Shown: piece after piece, positions 1 to 11,225 of the stretch | Numbering within the stretch: position 1 is the stretch's first letter | Layout: each line of letters begins with the position of its first letter | Assembly: GCA_036365145.1 (NCBI GenBank) | Contig: JAEOAD010002279.1 | Coordinates: 1,422,001 to 1,486,000, forward strand | Source of the DNA: Orientallactaga sibirica | Taxonomy: Eukaryota > Chordata > Mammalia > Rodentia > Dipodidae | Direction: 5' to 3' | DNA: 64,000 bases | The notes under the pieces: model-generated | Database searches by the model: none | The model's input: the letters and a program-made list of their open reading frames with translations, nothing else | Told to the model about the DNA's origin: nothing | Program-made: the position numbers and the translations under genes

Positions 1-157
1 CCCACCCCCCAGGCAGGATACCTAACCTACTGGAAGCTTCCTGTGTATTAAACCTGAGGACAAAGTGAAGTCTAATTGAATATGGAGCATCTAATCTGGG
101 GTATTACACATGGTAAGCATTGAAAAGCTATACCGTGCATAAAGAACAACTTTTTAT

Positions 158-385
158 GTAATTTATTTATGAGAGAGAGAGAGAGAGAGAGAGAGGGAAT
201 ATTGACGCATCAGGGCCTCAGCCACTGTAATCGCACTCCAGACGCTTGCGCCACCTAGTGGGCACGTGCGACCTTGTGCTTGCCTCACCTTTGTGTGGCT
301 GGTTTACGTGGGATCTGGAGAGTCGAACATGGGTCCTTAGGCTTCACGGGCAAGCACCTTAACTGCTAAGCCATCTCTCCAGCTC
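158..385 (-). mobile_element. B2-like SINE, Type C
   Basis: Full-length reverse copy: (GA)n tract, Type C body, tRNA-like head ending in CCATCTCTCCAGCTC. An imperfect AAGAAC duplication flanks it. Its body holds a perfect CTCF-core match (see 248-261). Confidence 0.9.
248..261 (-). promoter_or_regulatory. Predicted CTCF core motif inside a SINE
   Basis: The minus strand reads CCACTAGGTGGCGC, matching the published CTCF core CCASYAGRKGGCRS at all 14 positions. Binding is inferred, not shown. The motif contains a CpG, so methylation could affect occupancy. Confidence 0.5.
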
Positions 386-1820
386 AAGAACATGCAGATG
401 ATCGGCATTGTTAGGCATGTGTTGTGTGGTCTGTTGTGATCTCTGTGCTTGTGCAAAGCAGGCTTGCCACAGAACTAATGGTCTTTTAATCCAGAGAGGG
501 CTAGGATGGACAGTTGAGGTCAGAATAGCCATGATCATCTCCAGGACAGACAGACAGACAGACAGGCAGACTGGCTTTGAACCCCTACCGTGACTGGCTC
601 ATGTGGTGATAAGATTAGGGAAGGTAAAATTGCAAAGCTCCCTGGATTAGGCAAGACCCTTCAGAGAAACAGAGCCAATGAAATGTGGAGGGAGAGAAGA
701 AAGGACACAGAGAGAGAGAGATTAAGAGAGAGAAAATGAATGTGAGACATTATCTTAAACATTGCTGTGGAGGTCAGCAAGTCCAACACTTGCCATGTAG
801 ACACCAGCAGGCAGCAGGCCCAAGACAGCTGGTTTTTGTTGTTGTTGTTGTTGTTGGGGCCTTTGAGGGATTTGAGGAGGCCCGTCCACATTATAGAGAT
901 TAATCTGCTTTATTCAGAATCCACTGTTTGGAATGCCAACCTAATCCCAGGGCACCTTTCAAGTTCCCACATACAAATCAACCATTCTACCATAGACATC
1001 ATTACTTCTCAGTTGATGCATCAAGACAGGCTGAGGATAACTAGGGTCCCCGAGCACAAAGCTTCTCGCCTCCCTGTGTGGTCTTTGGCCACATTTTAAA
1101 ATTTCTGTGCCTCGTTGTCTATAAAGCGATGTGGGAATGGAGCCTAATACATGGAAAGGCTATGAGGATTGAGAGCGTGCAGGGTGTATGGAGCGAATGT
1201 ACTCAAGCCAGAACTCTGTCTATACTCGAAAAACCCAGGCAAAAATATAGTCTCGGATCCTGTGAGCCAAGCCTTCAAGAGGTTGTTTATGGCAAGTGTT
1301 ACTTGTCATTTGTCAATACTCTATTCTCATATTCCTTGCAAGATGACAAGCCCAGGTTGAGAAAGGTCCGGGGTGCCCTCTCTGTCAGCGTCACACAGTG
1401 GCTCCTCAGCAGAACGGGAATTCCTAAGATTCATCCACTTGATTTCCCATCTCGCTATGCCCGTGTGTCGTTGGACCGGTCCAAGGCTGCCACATGGCGA
1501 AGCGTTCCGTGTCTCTCCTTGGATTTGGAAATTCAGCCATCGCTTCATTCACATTTCAGTTTCCTTTCCCCTGTCAAGGGATTAGAGGAACACACGTTGG
1601 ACATTCAGCTTTCATCCTTGCTCTGCTTAATGGTCTTTATGACCACCCCCCTCCAGAACATGACAGATGCGCATGCTGAGGAGCTGAGCACGTATCATCG
1701 AGTCATCTACAAACTCCATGTCGGTGTCCTGGTTCTTTGCAGCTGAACAGGTCTATGAAAGTCAATGGTGGCCGTAGCTGAATTCTGCCGGTTTTCAGTC
1801 ATACCAGGTGTTGAGGTTTA
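386..1820. other. Single-copy stretch, no gene recognised
   Basis: Holds a short (GACA)n at 544-570, a GA-rich patch near 680-740, a (GTT)n at 836-857 and an open frame at 1129-1746 that resembles no family I know. No splice-site pattern or known repeat could be supported. Confidence 0.5.
1129..1746 (+). other. Unassigned 205-codon open frame, probably noncoding
   Basis: The longest open frame in non-repetitive sequence. The first ATG is at 1129; the frame is open further upstream only with a GTG. It shows no signal peptide, domain, repeat or familiar motif, and composition is like its flanks. A frame of this length is near what chance allows in 64 kb of moderately GC-rich DNA. It is recorded because it cannot be excluded as a lineage-specific transcript. 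Confidence 0.1.
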
Positions 1821-1852
1821 AGCTAGGTTCTGCTCTAGGAAATGTCATATAA

Positions 1853-1889
<37 letters not shown>

Positions 1890-1975
1890 CACACATGTGC
1901 ATTTATGAGACTGTATATAATATTCATATGCATATCCATAAGCTAGGTTCTGCTCTGGGGAAATGTCATATAAAG

Positions 1976-2012
<37 letters not shown>

Positions 2013-2207
2013 CACACATGTGCATTTATGAGACTGTATATAATATTCATATGCATATCCATAAGCTAGGTTCTGCTCTGGGGAAATGTCATATAAAGGT
2101 GTGTGTGTGTGTGTGTGTGTTCACACATGTGCATTTATGAGACTGTATATAATATTCATATGCATATCCATAAGCTAGGTTCTGCTCTGGGGAAATGTCA
2201 TATAAAG

Positions 2208-2253
<46 letters not shown>

Positions 2254-2406
2254 TTACAAATGTGCATTTATGAGACTGTATATAATATTCATATGCATAT
2301 CCATAAGCTAGGTTCTGCTCTGGGGAAATGTCATATAAAGATTGTGTGTGTGTGGTCACGCATGCGCATTTATGAGACTGTATATAATATTCATATGCAT
2401 ATCCAT
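1821..2406. repeat. Tandem array, five ~110-130 bp units with a (GT)n core
   Basis: Each unit is a (GT)n run, then TTCACACATGTGCATTTATG (or a near variant), an AT-rich segment with TATAATATTCATATGCATAT, then AAGCTAGGTTCTGCTCTGGG and GTCATATAAAG. GT runs begin near 1855, 1977, 2099, 2211 and 2343 and differ in length. The non-GT part is nearly identical between units, so duplication is recent. Confidence 0.9.
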
Positions 2407-2615
2407 GTATGACCCTTTAGCCTGTTCATTGCCTCACATGTGGGCACGTGTTGTCCTTATCTTTTGTATCACAGAGTTACTTAGAGAACTGCTTGGTAAC
2501 ATGTGGTCTTTGCCCGCCGCTGTTTCCTGCCTTAAATGTTCAACTCCTTTCCTTTATCTGCCTGATGAACCTCCCTAGCTCCATGAGGTCAGGGACCTTC
2601 TCCCCGATATTTCTA

Positions 2616-2847
2616 TTTTTTTTTTTTGTTTTAGAGAGAGCAAGTGAGAGAGAAAGAGAGAGAGAGAATTGGCATGGCAGGGCCTCAGCCGCTGCCGTCA
2701 AACTCCAGACGCTTACGCCATCTAGTGGGCACCTGTAACCTTGCCCTTGCATCGCTTTTGGCTTACGTGGGGTCTGGATAGTCGAACGTGGGTCCTTAGG
2801 CTTCGCAGACCAATGCCTTAACCACTAAGCCGTCTCTCCAGCCCCCA
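2616..2847 (-). mobile_element. B2-like SINE, Type C
   Basis: Reverse copy bounded by a perfect 10-bp TSD GATATTTCTA (2606-2615 and 2848-2857). The CTCF-like site at 2715-2728 matches 13 of 14 positions. Confidence 0.92.
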
Positions 2848-3065
2848 GATATTTCTAGATCTCCAGCTCTTGGCACAGGCTCTCAGTGAGAGCTCTGGTA
2901 AAGTCTAGAGGGGCCAGATCTACAGAATTGTTTTTGGAGACTCATAGTCTGTGATTAGCAAAGGCCAGTGTAGTCTTGTGTTAAGGGACAGTCATTTTAT
3001 GTTGATCGTTGGCATGTGACTGTAGTGGCACTTTCCTCCTGAAAACCTGAAAGCGGGCGCTTTTT

Positions 3066-3552
3066 CTAAAATTTGTTTTTTAATTTTAATTTTTTTATTG
3101 ACAACTTCCATAATTGTAGACAATATCCCATGGTACTTCCCTCCCTCCCCCTACTTTCCCCTTTGAAACTCCACTCTCCATCATATCTCCTCCCCTCTCA
3201 ATCAGTCTCTCTTAATTTTGATGTCATCATCTTTTCCTCCTATTATGATGGTCTTGTGTAGGTAGTGTCAGGCACTGCGAGGTCATGGATATCCAGGCCA
3301 TTTTGTGTCTGGAGGAGCGGGTTGTAAGGAGTCCTACCCTTCCTTTGGCTCTTACATTCTTTCCGCCCCCTCTTCTGCAATGGACTCTGAGCCTTGGAAG
3401 GTGTGTTTGAGATGTTTCAGTGCTGAGCATTCCTCTGTCTCTTCTTCTCAGCTCCATGGTGCCTTCTGAGTCATCCCAAGGTCACCACCCTCTGAAAAGA
3501 GAAGCTTCTCTAACCACAAGTTAGAGTAGCATTAATATATGGGTATGAAGGT
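3066..3552 (-). mobile_element. L1 3' end (3' UTR fragment)
   Basis: The minus strand ends in an A-rich tail at the low coordinate. The terminal motif ATTGACAANTTCCATAATTG followed by TAGACAATA recurs at 26810-26857, showing a shared dispersed 3' end. The rest reads like a rodent L1 3' UTR. No reverse-transcriptase coding sequence is present. Confidence 0.6.
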
Positions 3553-3956
3553 GCTTTTCTTTTTTTTTAACTTCGTGTGAAGCCATTGGGATTTGGAATT
3601 CATGCCTCTGTCATTTCCAAGGTCATTGCTTTCTGTGTTTTTTTTTTTTTTTTTAATATGGCTGTCAGAGGTATTGACATGCTTTTGATTGGCTCTGCCA
3701 GTTAGTAAGTTGTAATTGTTGCTTCTCTTCCCCCAGTTACACAGAGAAAACTCCTGCCTGTCTTCTGGCTGTGGGGCCAGGAAGAAGTTGCCCAAGTTTT
3801 TCCCATGGTCCTGCCACTAGGCATTTACCAGGAACAAATGTGCACTGGCATATAGCTTGTCATATACTGTTTTGAATCTGCGAGGATGGTCGCCTCTCTC
3901 ATTGTATGGCCACACAAAAAGGAATCAGATAGACCTGTCTTAAAAATCCAGGCTGC

Positions 3957-4211
3957 TGGGCTGGAGAGATGGCTTAGCGGTTAAGGCGCCTGCCTGCTAA
4001 GCCTAAGAACCCTGTTCCAATCTCCAGGTCCCACGTTTAGCCAGATGCAAAGTGACGCAAGGGCGCAATGCTGCACTTGACCACAAGGGGGCGCACGCAT
4101 CTGGAGTTCATTTGCAGTGGCTGAGCGGCTGCTGGTGTGTCCATTCTCTATCTGTCTTCCTCTCCTCTCTCTCTTTCTCTCTCTCTCTGTCTCTGTCCAA
4201 AAAAAAAAAAG
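3957..4211 (+). mobile_element. B2-like SINE, Type B
   Basis: Full length, with a perfect 14-bp TSD AAAATCCAGGCTGC (3943-3956 and 4212-4225). A and B boxes are recognisable. CTCF-like CCACAAGGGGGCGC lies at 4081-4094 (one mismatch to the core). Confidence 0.95.
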
Positions 4212-4297
4212 AAAATCCAGGCTGCACATCCCCAAAGCTGGCAGGACTTCATCAAAGGCTAGTACCTTAATTCCTCGAAGGACCACATTAAAAAAAA

Positions 4298-4510
4298 AGT
4301 CCTGGAGAGATTTCTCAGTGGTTAAGGTGCTTTCCTGCTTAGCCAAAGGACCCAAGTTCAATACCCCAGGACCCATATAAGCCAGATGCACAAGGTGGCG
4401 CATGTATCTGGAGTTCATTTGCAGTGGCTGGAGGCCCTGGTGCACCCATTCTCTATCTGATTCTCTCACTCGCTCTCTTAAATAAATAAATGAATAAATA
4501 AATAGATAGA
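4298..4510 (+). mobile_element. B2-like SINE, Type A
   Basis: Diverged head (CTGGAGAGATTTCTCAGTGG), Type A body, (CT)n tract and an AATA/GATA-rich tail. Confidence 0.88.
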
Positions 4511-4856
4511 TAGATAATAAATAACTAAATAATGAATAGATAAATAAACAAAAAATAAAAATATTTTATAAAATTTTAAGGTTAAAGATAGTTTAAACTT
4601 CACAAATGATAGGAAGTTAAATGACTGGAGACCTGTTTATTTAGAGATTCATTGCTTTTCAAGTTCTCAGTTCAGGAGAGTTAGTAAGGACAACAGTGAG
4701 GCTGGTGAGCCATCATGGGTTGCTAGAAGTAGCCGTGGGTCCTTGGCCACGAGACCATTCGAGCAGTCACACCCTTGAGAACATAGGCCGTTTTCCAGGC
4801 AGCTCAACAGTATGGACGGGACGGAAAGGGTTCTGCATGTGTCTGTTCCTGCTCTT

Positions 4857-5079
4857 TTTTTCAAAGAATTTATTTTTATTTATTTCTTTATTTATTAGAG
4901 ACAGAGAGAGTGAGAGGGAGAGAGTGAGAATGGGCACGCCAGTGCCTCTAGCCACTGCAAACAAACTCCAGACGCATATACCACCATGTGCATCTGGCTT
5001 ACGTGGGACCTGGAGATTTGAACCTGGGTCCTTAGGCTTCGCAGTCATGTGCCTTAACCGCTAAGCCGTCTCTGTGGCC
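4857..5079 (-). mobile_element. B2-like SINE, Type A
   Basis: Reverse copy with a perfect 14-bp TSD CTGTTCCTGCTCTT (4843-4856 and 5080-5093). Confidence 0.93.
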
Positions 5080-5093
5080 CTGTTCCTGCTCTT

Positions 5094-5630
5094 GATGAAC
5101 CACATCTCGGAGGAGAGACGCACGATTGCAGGATCCCACAGTTACCATGTAGTCGCATACAAATGTCCTTTTGCAGTAACCCTTGGACAAAATGCAGAAG
5201 ACTGTTGTTTGTTTCCCTCCATATATCTTTGTTTCCTTCCCCACCTCCCCAAGGAGGGAAAACCCTCACCGGGAGTATGGTGCAATTGTACCTGCTACAG
5301 ACTTCCACCTCAGATCTTGTTGTGGTCAGTCTGTGTTTTCTTTGCAGGCCCCAGTGGTAGAACTAGATGTCAACCATGTGGCCTGCATGGTGTGGCCCAG
5401 CAGGGGAAGTACGTTAGCTTGTGCTTTCACAGGAGAGGGGATGTTTAACCATTCCAAGGCCCTGGGGCTCTTGAAGGAAGTTTCTGTTTGCTTCACCTTC
5501 ACAGGAATGGAGGAGGTGCAATGTGAGGGAGGAGGGAAGTGACACAGCTTTGGGGCAGCAGATCCCACCCTTGTTTGAATGCAGGCAGGTCTGGCAAGTG
5601 ACCTGGGGAGTGAAATCACGGCTGAACTCT
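5094..5630. other. Single-copy stretch, nothing recognised
   Basis: No repeat or gene signature. Open frames here are short, overlap on both strands and have no family resemblance. Confidence 0.5.
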
Positions 5631-5890
5631 TTTTTTTTTTTTTTGAAGAGAGAGACAGAGAGAGAGGGAGAGGAAGACAGATAGAGATATGCGCGCCAGC
5701 AGCCTCTCAGCTGCTGTGAATGAAATCCAGATGCATGCGCCCCCTTGTGGTCAAGTGCGGCATTGCGCCCTTGCGTCACTTTGCACCTGGCTAAATGTGG
5801 GACCTGGAGATTGGAACCACTGGAGATTGGAACCAGCATTCTTAGGCTTAGGAGGCAGGTGTCTTAACCGCTAAGCCATCTCTCCAGCCC
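5631..5890 (-). mobile_element. B2-like SINE, Type B
   Basis: Reverse full-length copy. It contains a short local duplication of GATTGGAACC near 5810-5835 beside the B box. CTCF-like site at 5737-5750 (one mismatch). Confidence 0.92.
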
Positions 5891-5944
5891 TGTTTCTATT
5901 TTTAATCAAAGAATTGAATAAAAAAGAAGACTGAGAAGGGTCAT

Positions 5945-6480
5945 TATTAAATTATTATACTTATTGAGGGAAGTACAGAGCCAAGGAAAGGCACCCACAT
6001 GGTGGCTAGAGATCCCACGTGGAGGGCCTGGTGGGGGGGAATGTGGAAAGAAAAGAGAAAAGAAAGTTCAAGGAGCTCCTGCCATGTGGGGAGCTGGAGG
6101 GGATAAAGAACCCATGTGGAGAGTAAGGGCTAGGGGGCCCCTCCCGAGCAAGCCCAGGCCCAACAGAGGGAAAAACTCACCCACAGCTGGAAGTTCCTAA
6201 GTGGTCAGAGAGCCTGCCCTCCCCTTGCAAGGGTATCTATAACCTTAGGGTGGTGGGCTGTCTTCTGGCTCAGGTGAACCAGGGATACTGCTGGTTGGTT
6301 AGGGCTAGGGGCTGTCTCAGGAAGAGGCTAGCCCTGACACCAAGTTCCAGGGGAAGAACTTGATCAACCACAATGTTTAAATCCTATGAAAGACCTCCCT
6401 CCCAGGAGGGGTCCTGACTGTTTGTGGAAAAACATGTGCAGGCGAACTAGGCAAGAGATAAGAAGTCAGATCGGCTTGGA
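5945..6480 (-). mobile_element. Possible ERV LTR fragment
   Basis: Read on the minus strand, this GC-rich block has a TATA-like TATAGATACC followed about 280 bp on by CCCTCAATAAGTATAA, an LTR-like promoter/poly(A) arrangement. Ends and TSD are not defined, so this is tentative. Confidence 0.3.
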
Positions 6481-7524
6481 TTTCTAGCAAGTGCAGACTT
6501 TCCTGCCTTTTTCACTTTCAGGGGATCCAGTCTCCCTAACTGTACCCCCACCCCCCGGTCACTTCCAACAACCATCCTCCTTCCCCGCTTTTTTCAGTGG
6601 TACAGTAGCCCCGATAGGATGGGGACAGCAAAGATAGTTCTTTAAAAAGAAAAAAGAAAAATCCTAAAATGTAGCCAAAAACCAAATTAGAATAGGCTTT
6701 CAGATTAGCTCTGCCATTTTAACCTTTCATCAGTGCCGATAAGTAGCAGAATTTAGGATGGGCATTTAAATTACGGCTTAGACAAGAAAACACCGCTAAG
6801 AAAGAAATTACCATTCAACTTACATTTTCGGTGCGATTTTGAAATCACGGAAATAAAAAATGAAGCGGAAAATGCTTTGATCCCGGGGGGTGGGGGATGC
6901 GCTGAACCCCAGAGCCAGAGTGGATTGTTGGCTGGTGATGATAAAAAAAAAAAAGAAAAGAAAAAAGTCACATTTGTGCCACCCCGTTATCTCAGACACT
7001 CCGTGCAGCAAATTAGAGTTTATAAAGGCCTCTTTTGTAGCAATGGGATCTTAGCAAATTAGAGCGGGGGGAGGGGATCACAGCAATTATGTAATGCAAT
7101 CCCTTTATCTTGTTGGTGAGAGAGACAGTGATGTTTTAGGGACCGGGGTCAGCCAGTCCTGCAAGGTGGGAAGAGAAGGCAGAGGCATTCTCATGTTAAT
7201 AGCTGAGCAAGCAGAGGATTGAAGATAAGAAATGTTTGCACCACTTTCATACAAAGGGCAGCATGTTGCCAAGGCCTTGTGGAGCCCTAGGCCTCTCCTG
7301 GTTTGTATGTGTGCTGGTTCAGCTTTACTTTTGTCAGGGATCTTTTCTAGACCCTAACTGCAACTACAGCACCCCCCCCCTTCTTCCTGCCTTTGGCCCC
7401 CAGTCAGTGTCCCTTACTCTGTTGATGTCCTGGCTCTTACGGATATACTCAGTCTCCTAGAGTGTGTATCTTCTGACTCTGGTTTTCCCAGTCAGTGGTT
7501 CCCATGCTTAAAATTCAAGCACCC
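6481..7524. other. Single-copy block, candidate conserved noncoding element at 6640-7120
   Basis: Free of SINEs for about 1 kb. AT-rich text around 6650-6860 and 6990-7110 has several homeodomain-type cores (AAATTAGA twice, GCAATTATG). Conservation is inferred from the look of the sequence only. A (C)9 run lies near 7372. Confidence 0.35.
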
Positions 7525-7600
7525 GATACTGCCTGGCACGCCAAGGAATTCAATAAATGCCTGTTGAATGATGGCATGAATAACAGAAGGAGTCAATGGC
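7525..7600 (+). mobile_element. L2 3'-end relic
   Basis: Contains TGCCTGGCACGC then CAATAAATGCCTGTTGAATG, the familiar L2 3' terminus, with several substitutions as expected of an ancient copy. Confidence 0.5.
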
Positions 7601-7642
7601 AAATTCAGGGAGCCTGGAATAAAAACATTAAAAAAAAAAAAA

Positions 7643-7870
7643 AGTTTGTGTTGGCGGGGGGGCTTAACAGTTAAGGAGTTTGCCTGCAAAGCCAAAGGAC
7701 CCGGATTCGAATCCCCAGGACCCTCGTAAATGGACCAGGTTCACAAGGGGGGGCGCATGCATCTGGAGTTTGTTTGCAGTGGCTGGAGGCCCTGGTATAC
7801 CCATTCTCTCTGTCTCTCTCTCCCTCTCTGTGTGTCTCTATCAGCCCCCTCTGTTGAATAAATAAATACA
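7643..7870 (+). mobile_element. B2-like SINE, Type A
   Basis: The head is degraded (GGCGGGGGGGCTTAACAGTTAAGG); Type A body and a (CT)n/AAATA tail follow. B box GATTCGAATCC is intact. Confidence 0.88.
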
Positions 7871-8300
7871 AATTAGAATCTCTTTAAAAATTAAAATTAA
7901 AAAAATCCCTGGGTATCTTGAGAACTTGATGTGAGGGTCAGAAAATTGGTCTTTCAGTTGACACTGTTCTAACCACAGCTTTTAATTCCTTCTCTCTTGG
8001 AACAAACATTTTGGGGTACCAGGTGCTTGAGGGCAGTAGTGATAGCTCAGATTAGAAAACCTTGACAAAAGACAGCTGCTTTTTGGTTTGTTGAGACAAT
8101 GGTAAACAAATGAAGCACATACACTATTAATTTGCATCTCCAGGTGTGCTTTAATAAAGTAAAACAGGAGTAAAAGAGCAAAACAGAGATAAGATTTATC
8201 CAGGTTTTACATGACAGGGTTATAGGGGTGTCCCCCCCCCCAGTGAAAGGATGGATATTTCATCATCAAGTTGAAGGAATGAATGCTTAAACATACTCCG
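7871..8300. other. Single-copy stretch, nothing recognised
   Basis: AT-rich unique sequence with a (C)10 run near 8230. No gene or repeat supported. Confidence 0.5.
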
Positions 8301-8491
8301 TGGGGTGGAGAGATGGTTTAGCGGTTAAGGCACTTGCCTGCAAAGCCGCAGGACCCATGTTCAACTCTCCAGATCCCACTTAAGCCAGATGCACAAAGGT
8401 GAAGCAAGCGCAAGGTCACACATGCCCACTAGGTGGTGCAAGCTTCTGGAGTGCGAGGGCAGTGGCTGAGGTCCTAGTGTGCCAATTCTCC

Positions 8492-8530
<39 letters not shown>

Positions 8531-8531
8531 T
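8301..8531 (+). mobile_element. B2-like SINE, Type C
   Basis: Full length, ending in (CA)n and A18. CTCF-like site at 8426-8439 with one mismatch (a C-to-T change at a CpG). Confidence 0.92.
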
Positions 8532-8859
8532 TCCATGTCAAAATATCTTCAACCAAAATACATGCAAGGCCTCCAAGCTTTCAGCTATGAAGCCATGTTC
8601 AAGCTGGACTCATAAGCACCATGTGGGTCCCTCATCCCTCCTCCACTTCTCCCTCCAACCCCGTCTCTGAGGTTAGTAGAAACTTCCCTTCCCATGGGGC
8701 TGATAACAGCGAAGCTGTGAGCTGCACGGCCCAGCTCAGCTCCATTGAGGGCCCTGGTGAGGGTGTGGCCCTTTAGGGTCCAATTTAGTCATCACTTCCA
8801 TTTGCACATTGTGAACTGGGACCCTTCACGCGCCTCTCTCAGTCCCCCCACTCCTGTTT
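8532..8859. other. Single-copy stretch, nothing recognised
   Basis: Unique sequence between a SINE and the candidate conserved block. No gene or repeat supported. Confidence 0.45.
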
Positions 8860-9240
8860 TAAATGGTGATGGTGATACCCACATTAGCCATGTTTCTGCT
8901 GTCACCAATTCCTGGTGCACCGTGGTGACTTTGCCCTGAACACATTTCTCCCCTTGTCTCTGTCGCGCATTACATTGGCCCTTGCTTTTGAGCGCCTCAG
9001 GTGCCTTGCAAATGTGGAAAGGAAGCCAGCCAGGGCTTTTCCTGTGTGCACACGCACCGGCGGTAATTGCAAGGCCATGAAACAGGATCACCATTTCGGG
9101 CTCGTGAACGATGGTACATTTTAATCAGATTTTAAATGTTATGAAGGCTCTAAGTAATTACAGTTATTTTTTGCCTTAAAATTAAATTGCCGTTATTAAA
9201 ATTCCTTTATTAAATCTTTTTTTTTCCCATTTGGTAGTTA
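8860..9240. promoter_or_regulatory. Candidate conserved noncoding element
   Basis: Repeat-free, AT-rich from 9110 on, and rich in homeodomain-type cores (GGTAATTGC, AGTAATTACAG, TTTAATCAG, AAATTAAATTG). It has the style of a developmental enhancer. No reading frame fits an exon. Function is inferred and a cross-species alignment is needed. Confidence 0.3.
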
Positions 9241-10624
9241 TGAAAGATGGTTTTTCCAGTGCAATGATTGGACATTAGGTGGCACACAGATAGAAGCCCT
9301 AAATAACTGTGAGAATGGGCCCAAATTGGTGAGGTGGCTGGAAGGCAGGCAGACTGGCTGGTAACGATGGGGCTGCAGGGCAAGTGCATTGTTTTCTGTC
9401 ATCTGACTGCTTCATAATCCTCACCATCATTTCCATGCCACCCACCCTCCTCAGTCCTCACTCCTCGCCACTGTGACTCTGCCTCCACACCTCAGTCCTC
9501 ACTCCTCACCGTTGTAATTCTTTTCATTTTTCAGATGGGAAAAAAATGAGGCGCACGTATATTTTCTGTTGATGTCAAACCAGTTCCTAGAGGTGGGATA
9601 TCTGCTAGGGACTAGGTCAGGCAAGCAAATTGCCAGTCCAGCTCCCCCTGGTTCATGAGAAAAGGGCAGATCTTGGGGGGCCAGATCCCCAGGTGTGGCC
9701 CATCACTCCTTCCATCCATCACTCCCTGCCAAACTTTGGGCAAGACTGATGGCCTATCCTAGTCTGAAATGCACTCGTCTTGTGAGTCACGAAGACAATG
9801 GAGGTCACAATGAATGAGACTTGGACTCTCAGGTGCAGACAGACCAGGAACATCCAGATAAAAATGGATACTTGGTCCCCTCCCACAAAGAGGGCACATG
9901 GAATTGGGGCAGCTTGAAACTAGGACCACGTGAGCGTCCTGTGGTGTCTGCAGTGGTAGGCCTGTTTGCAGATGACGAAACAAAGTCTTCAGCAGCTTAG
10001 ATACCTTGCTCCAGGCCATGTGGCTCATAGCCAGGGCCCCCAGGCTGTGTGGCCCCAACTGTCCAATGCTGTTAACACAGTGTTGCTCCGTCTTGTCACA
10101 CCAGGCACCAGGATGCATAAATAAATGCACAGTCCCATCATAAGTGCCTTCTGCTTCTCTGTATTTCCTTCTGGTACTTTCTCAATAACATTGCCCTTGA
10201 CTTTTAGGGGCAGTCATGGAAGCCTTCCTCTTTGGGGGAGGGTCCTGGGGGGCCCTACACTAACACTATCCAAGCTGATTGTGTACAATTTAGCTCCCCA
10301 TTGCCAAAAATCTTCATTCAAACCAAGTGTGAACACTTTTAAATTAGCTTTCACGGGTTGGTTCCCACACAGCAACTGCAAAGAGGCCCAGATTAATTTT
10401 TTCCAGCCCTTGCCACATGGTATTGCTGAAGGTTATCTTCACTCATTTCCTCCAGGAACCAAGAGAAGCAGCTGGGCTTGTTCTTTAGAGAAAGAGGGTT
10501 CTAGAAGAGCTCTGAGAGCTCTCGGGACAAAAGGAGTCACATATACGGTGTCGTCACGGGACAAAGCATGTGGACGGTAAAAATTTCAGAACCGGATGGT
10601 TTGGGGGATTGCATTATGGATGGA
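9241..10624. other. Mostly single-copy stretch
   Basis: Includes a 22-25 bp imperfect repeat of CCTCAGTCCTCACTCCTC at about 9450 and 9490, a weak reverse MIR-like segment at 9940-10055, and a 151-codon ATG frame (10125-10580) with no recognisable protein features. An inverted pair AAGTGT-GA-ACACTT sits at 10325-10338. Confidence 0.4.
9940..10055 (-). mobile_element. MIR relic
   Basis: Reads GCAGATGACGAAACAAAGTC then a decayed form of the TTGCTCAAGGTCACA segment, in MIR order on the minus strand. Heavily diverged. Confidence 0.4.
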
Positions 10625-10775
10625 ATCATTACCTCTTCCTGTGCCTTGGTTTGCCTCCTTGTAAAATGGGGATAATATCACCAAGTTTTCTGGTAAGGAT
10701 AAAAAGGCTTGCTTCGTGAGATGTGATGTGATTAGCATGGTGGAGGGGGCTCAGTAAATCAAAGCTCCCATCTTG
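10625..10775 (+). mobile_element. MIR relic
   Basis: Contains CCTCTTCCTGTGCCTTGG, then CTTGTAAAATGGGGATAATA, the diagnostic MIR core, then a decayed GTGAGG..AGTAAAT tail. Confidence 0.65.
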
Positions 10776-10779
10776 ATAA

Positions 10780-11065
10780 GATAGGAAGCATTTGTTGAGC
10801 ATGTATTATGTGCCTAGTGCTCTGCCTGGCATTAGCGATACAAGCATAGCCATGGAGAGCGGTTTTCATGGCTTCGTGAAGGAACTGTCAGTCACTGCGC
10901 AGACAGACACACATGGTAAAGGCATCCTTTCAACGCAGCCTCATAGGTTAGTGGAGGTGCTGACCAGAGGCTTCTGGTCCACCTAGGAAGGAGGAGGGGG
11001 GTTCTTAGAAGACCTCGCTTTGGGAGAAGACATTCTAAGGGAACACAAAGGTCACCTGTGAGCAG
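10780..11065 (+). mobile_element. L2 relic
   Basis: Starts CATTTGTTGAGCATGTATTA then TGTGCCTAGTGCTCTGCCTG, the L2 3' region (TTGAGCACCTACTATGTGCC). The order of later segments (GATACAAGCATAGCCATGG, CAGACACACATGG) also fits. Confidence 0.6.
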
Positions 11066-11164
11066 AGGGCTGGACAGAGATCAAGAGGTAACAAAAAGCA
11101 GGGTACAGTCAAGGAACTTCTGGGTTGTTCTAAAATGTTGGAGTAAACTCTGCATTAGCAAGTA

Positions 11165-11215
11165 AGTTAATGCTGCCTCACTTTCCTCATCTGTAAAGGT
11201 AGTGGGACTGCAGCA
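11165..11215 (+). mobile_element. MIR relic (short)
   Basis: CTGCCTCACTTTCCTCATCT then GTAAAGG matches the MIR core. Cut off by the SINE insertion just downstream. Confidence 0.4.
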
Positions 11216-11225
11216 AGGTAAGTCT

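Noticed and set aside
3981..4469. 162-codon minus-strand frame
   Set aside because: Reads through two SINEs. Many similar short frames elsewhere (translations containing motifs like ATANELQ or CIWLTWVL) are the same SINE in translation.
10125..10580. 151-codon ATG frame
   Set aside because: No domain, no signal peptide, no exon-like context. Length within chance for this composition.
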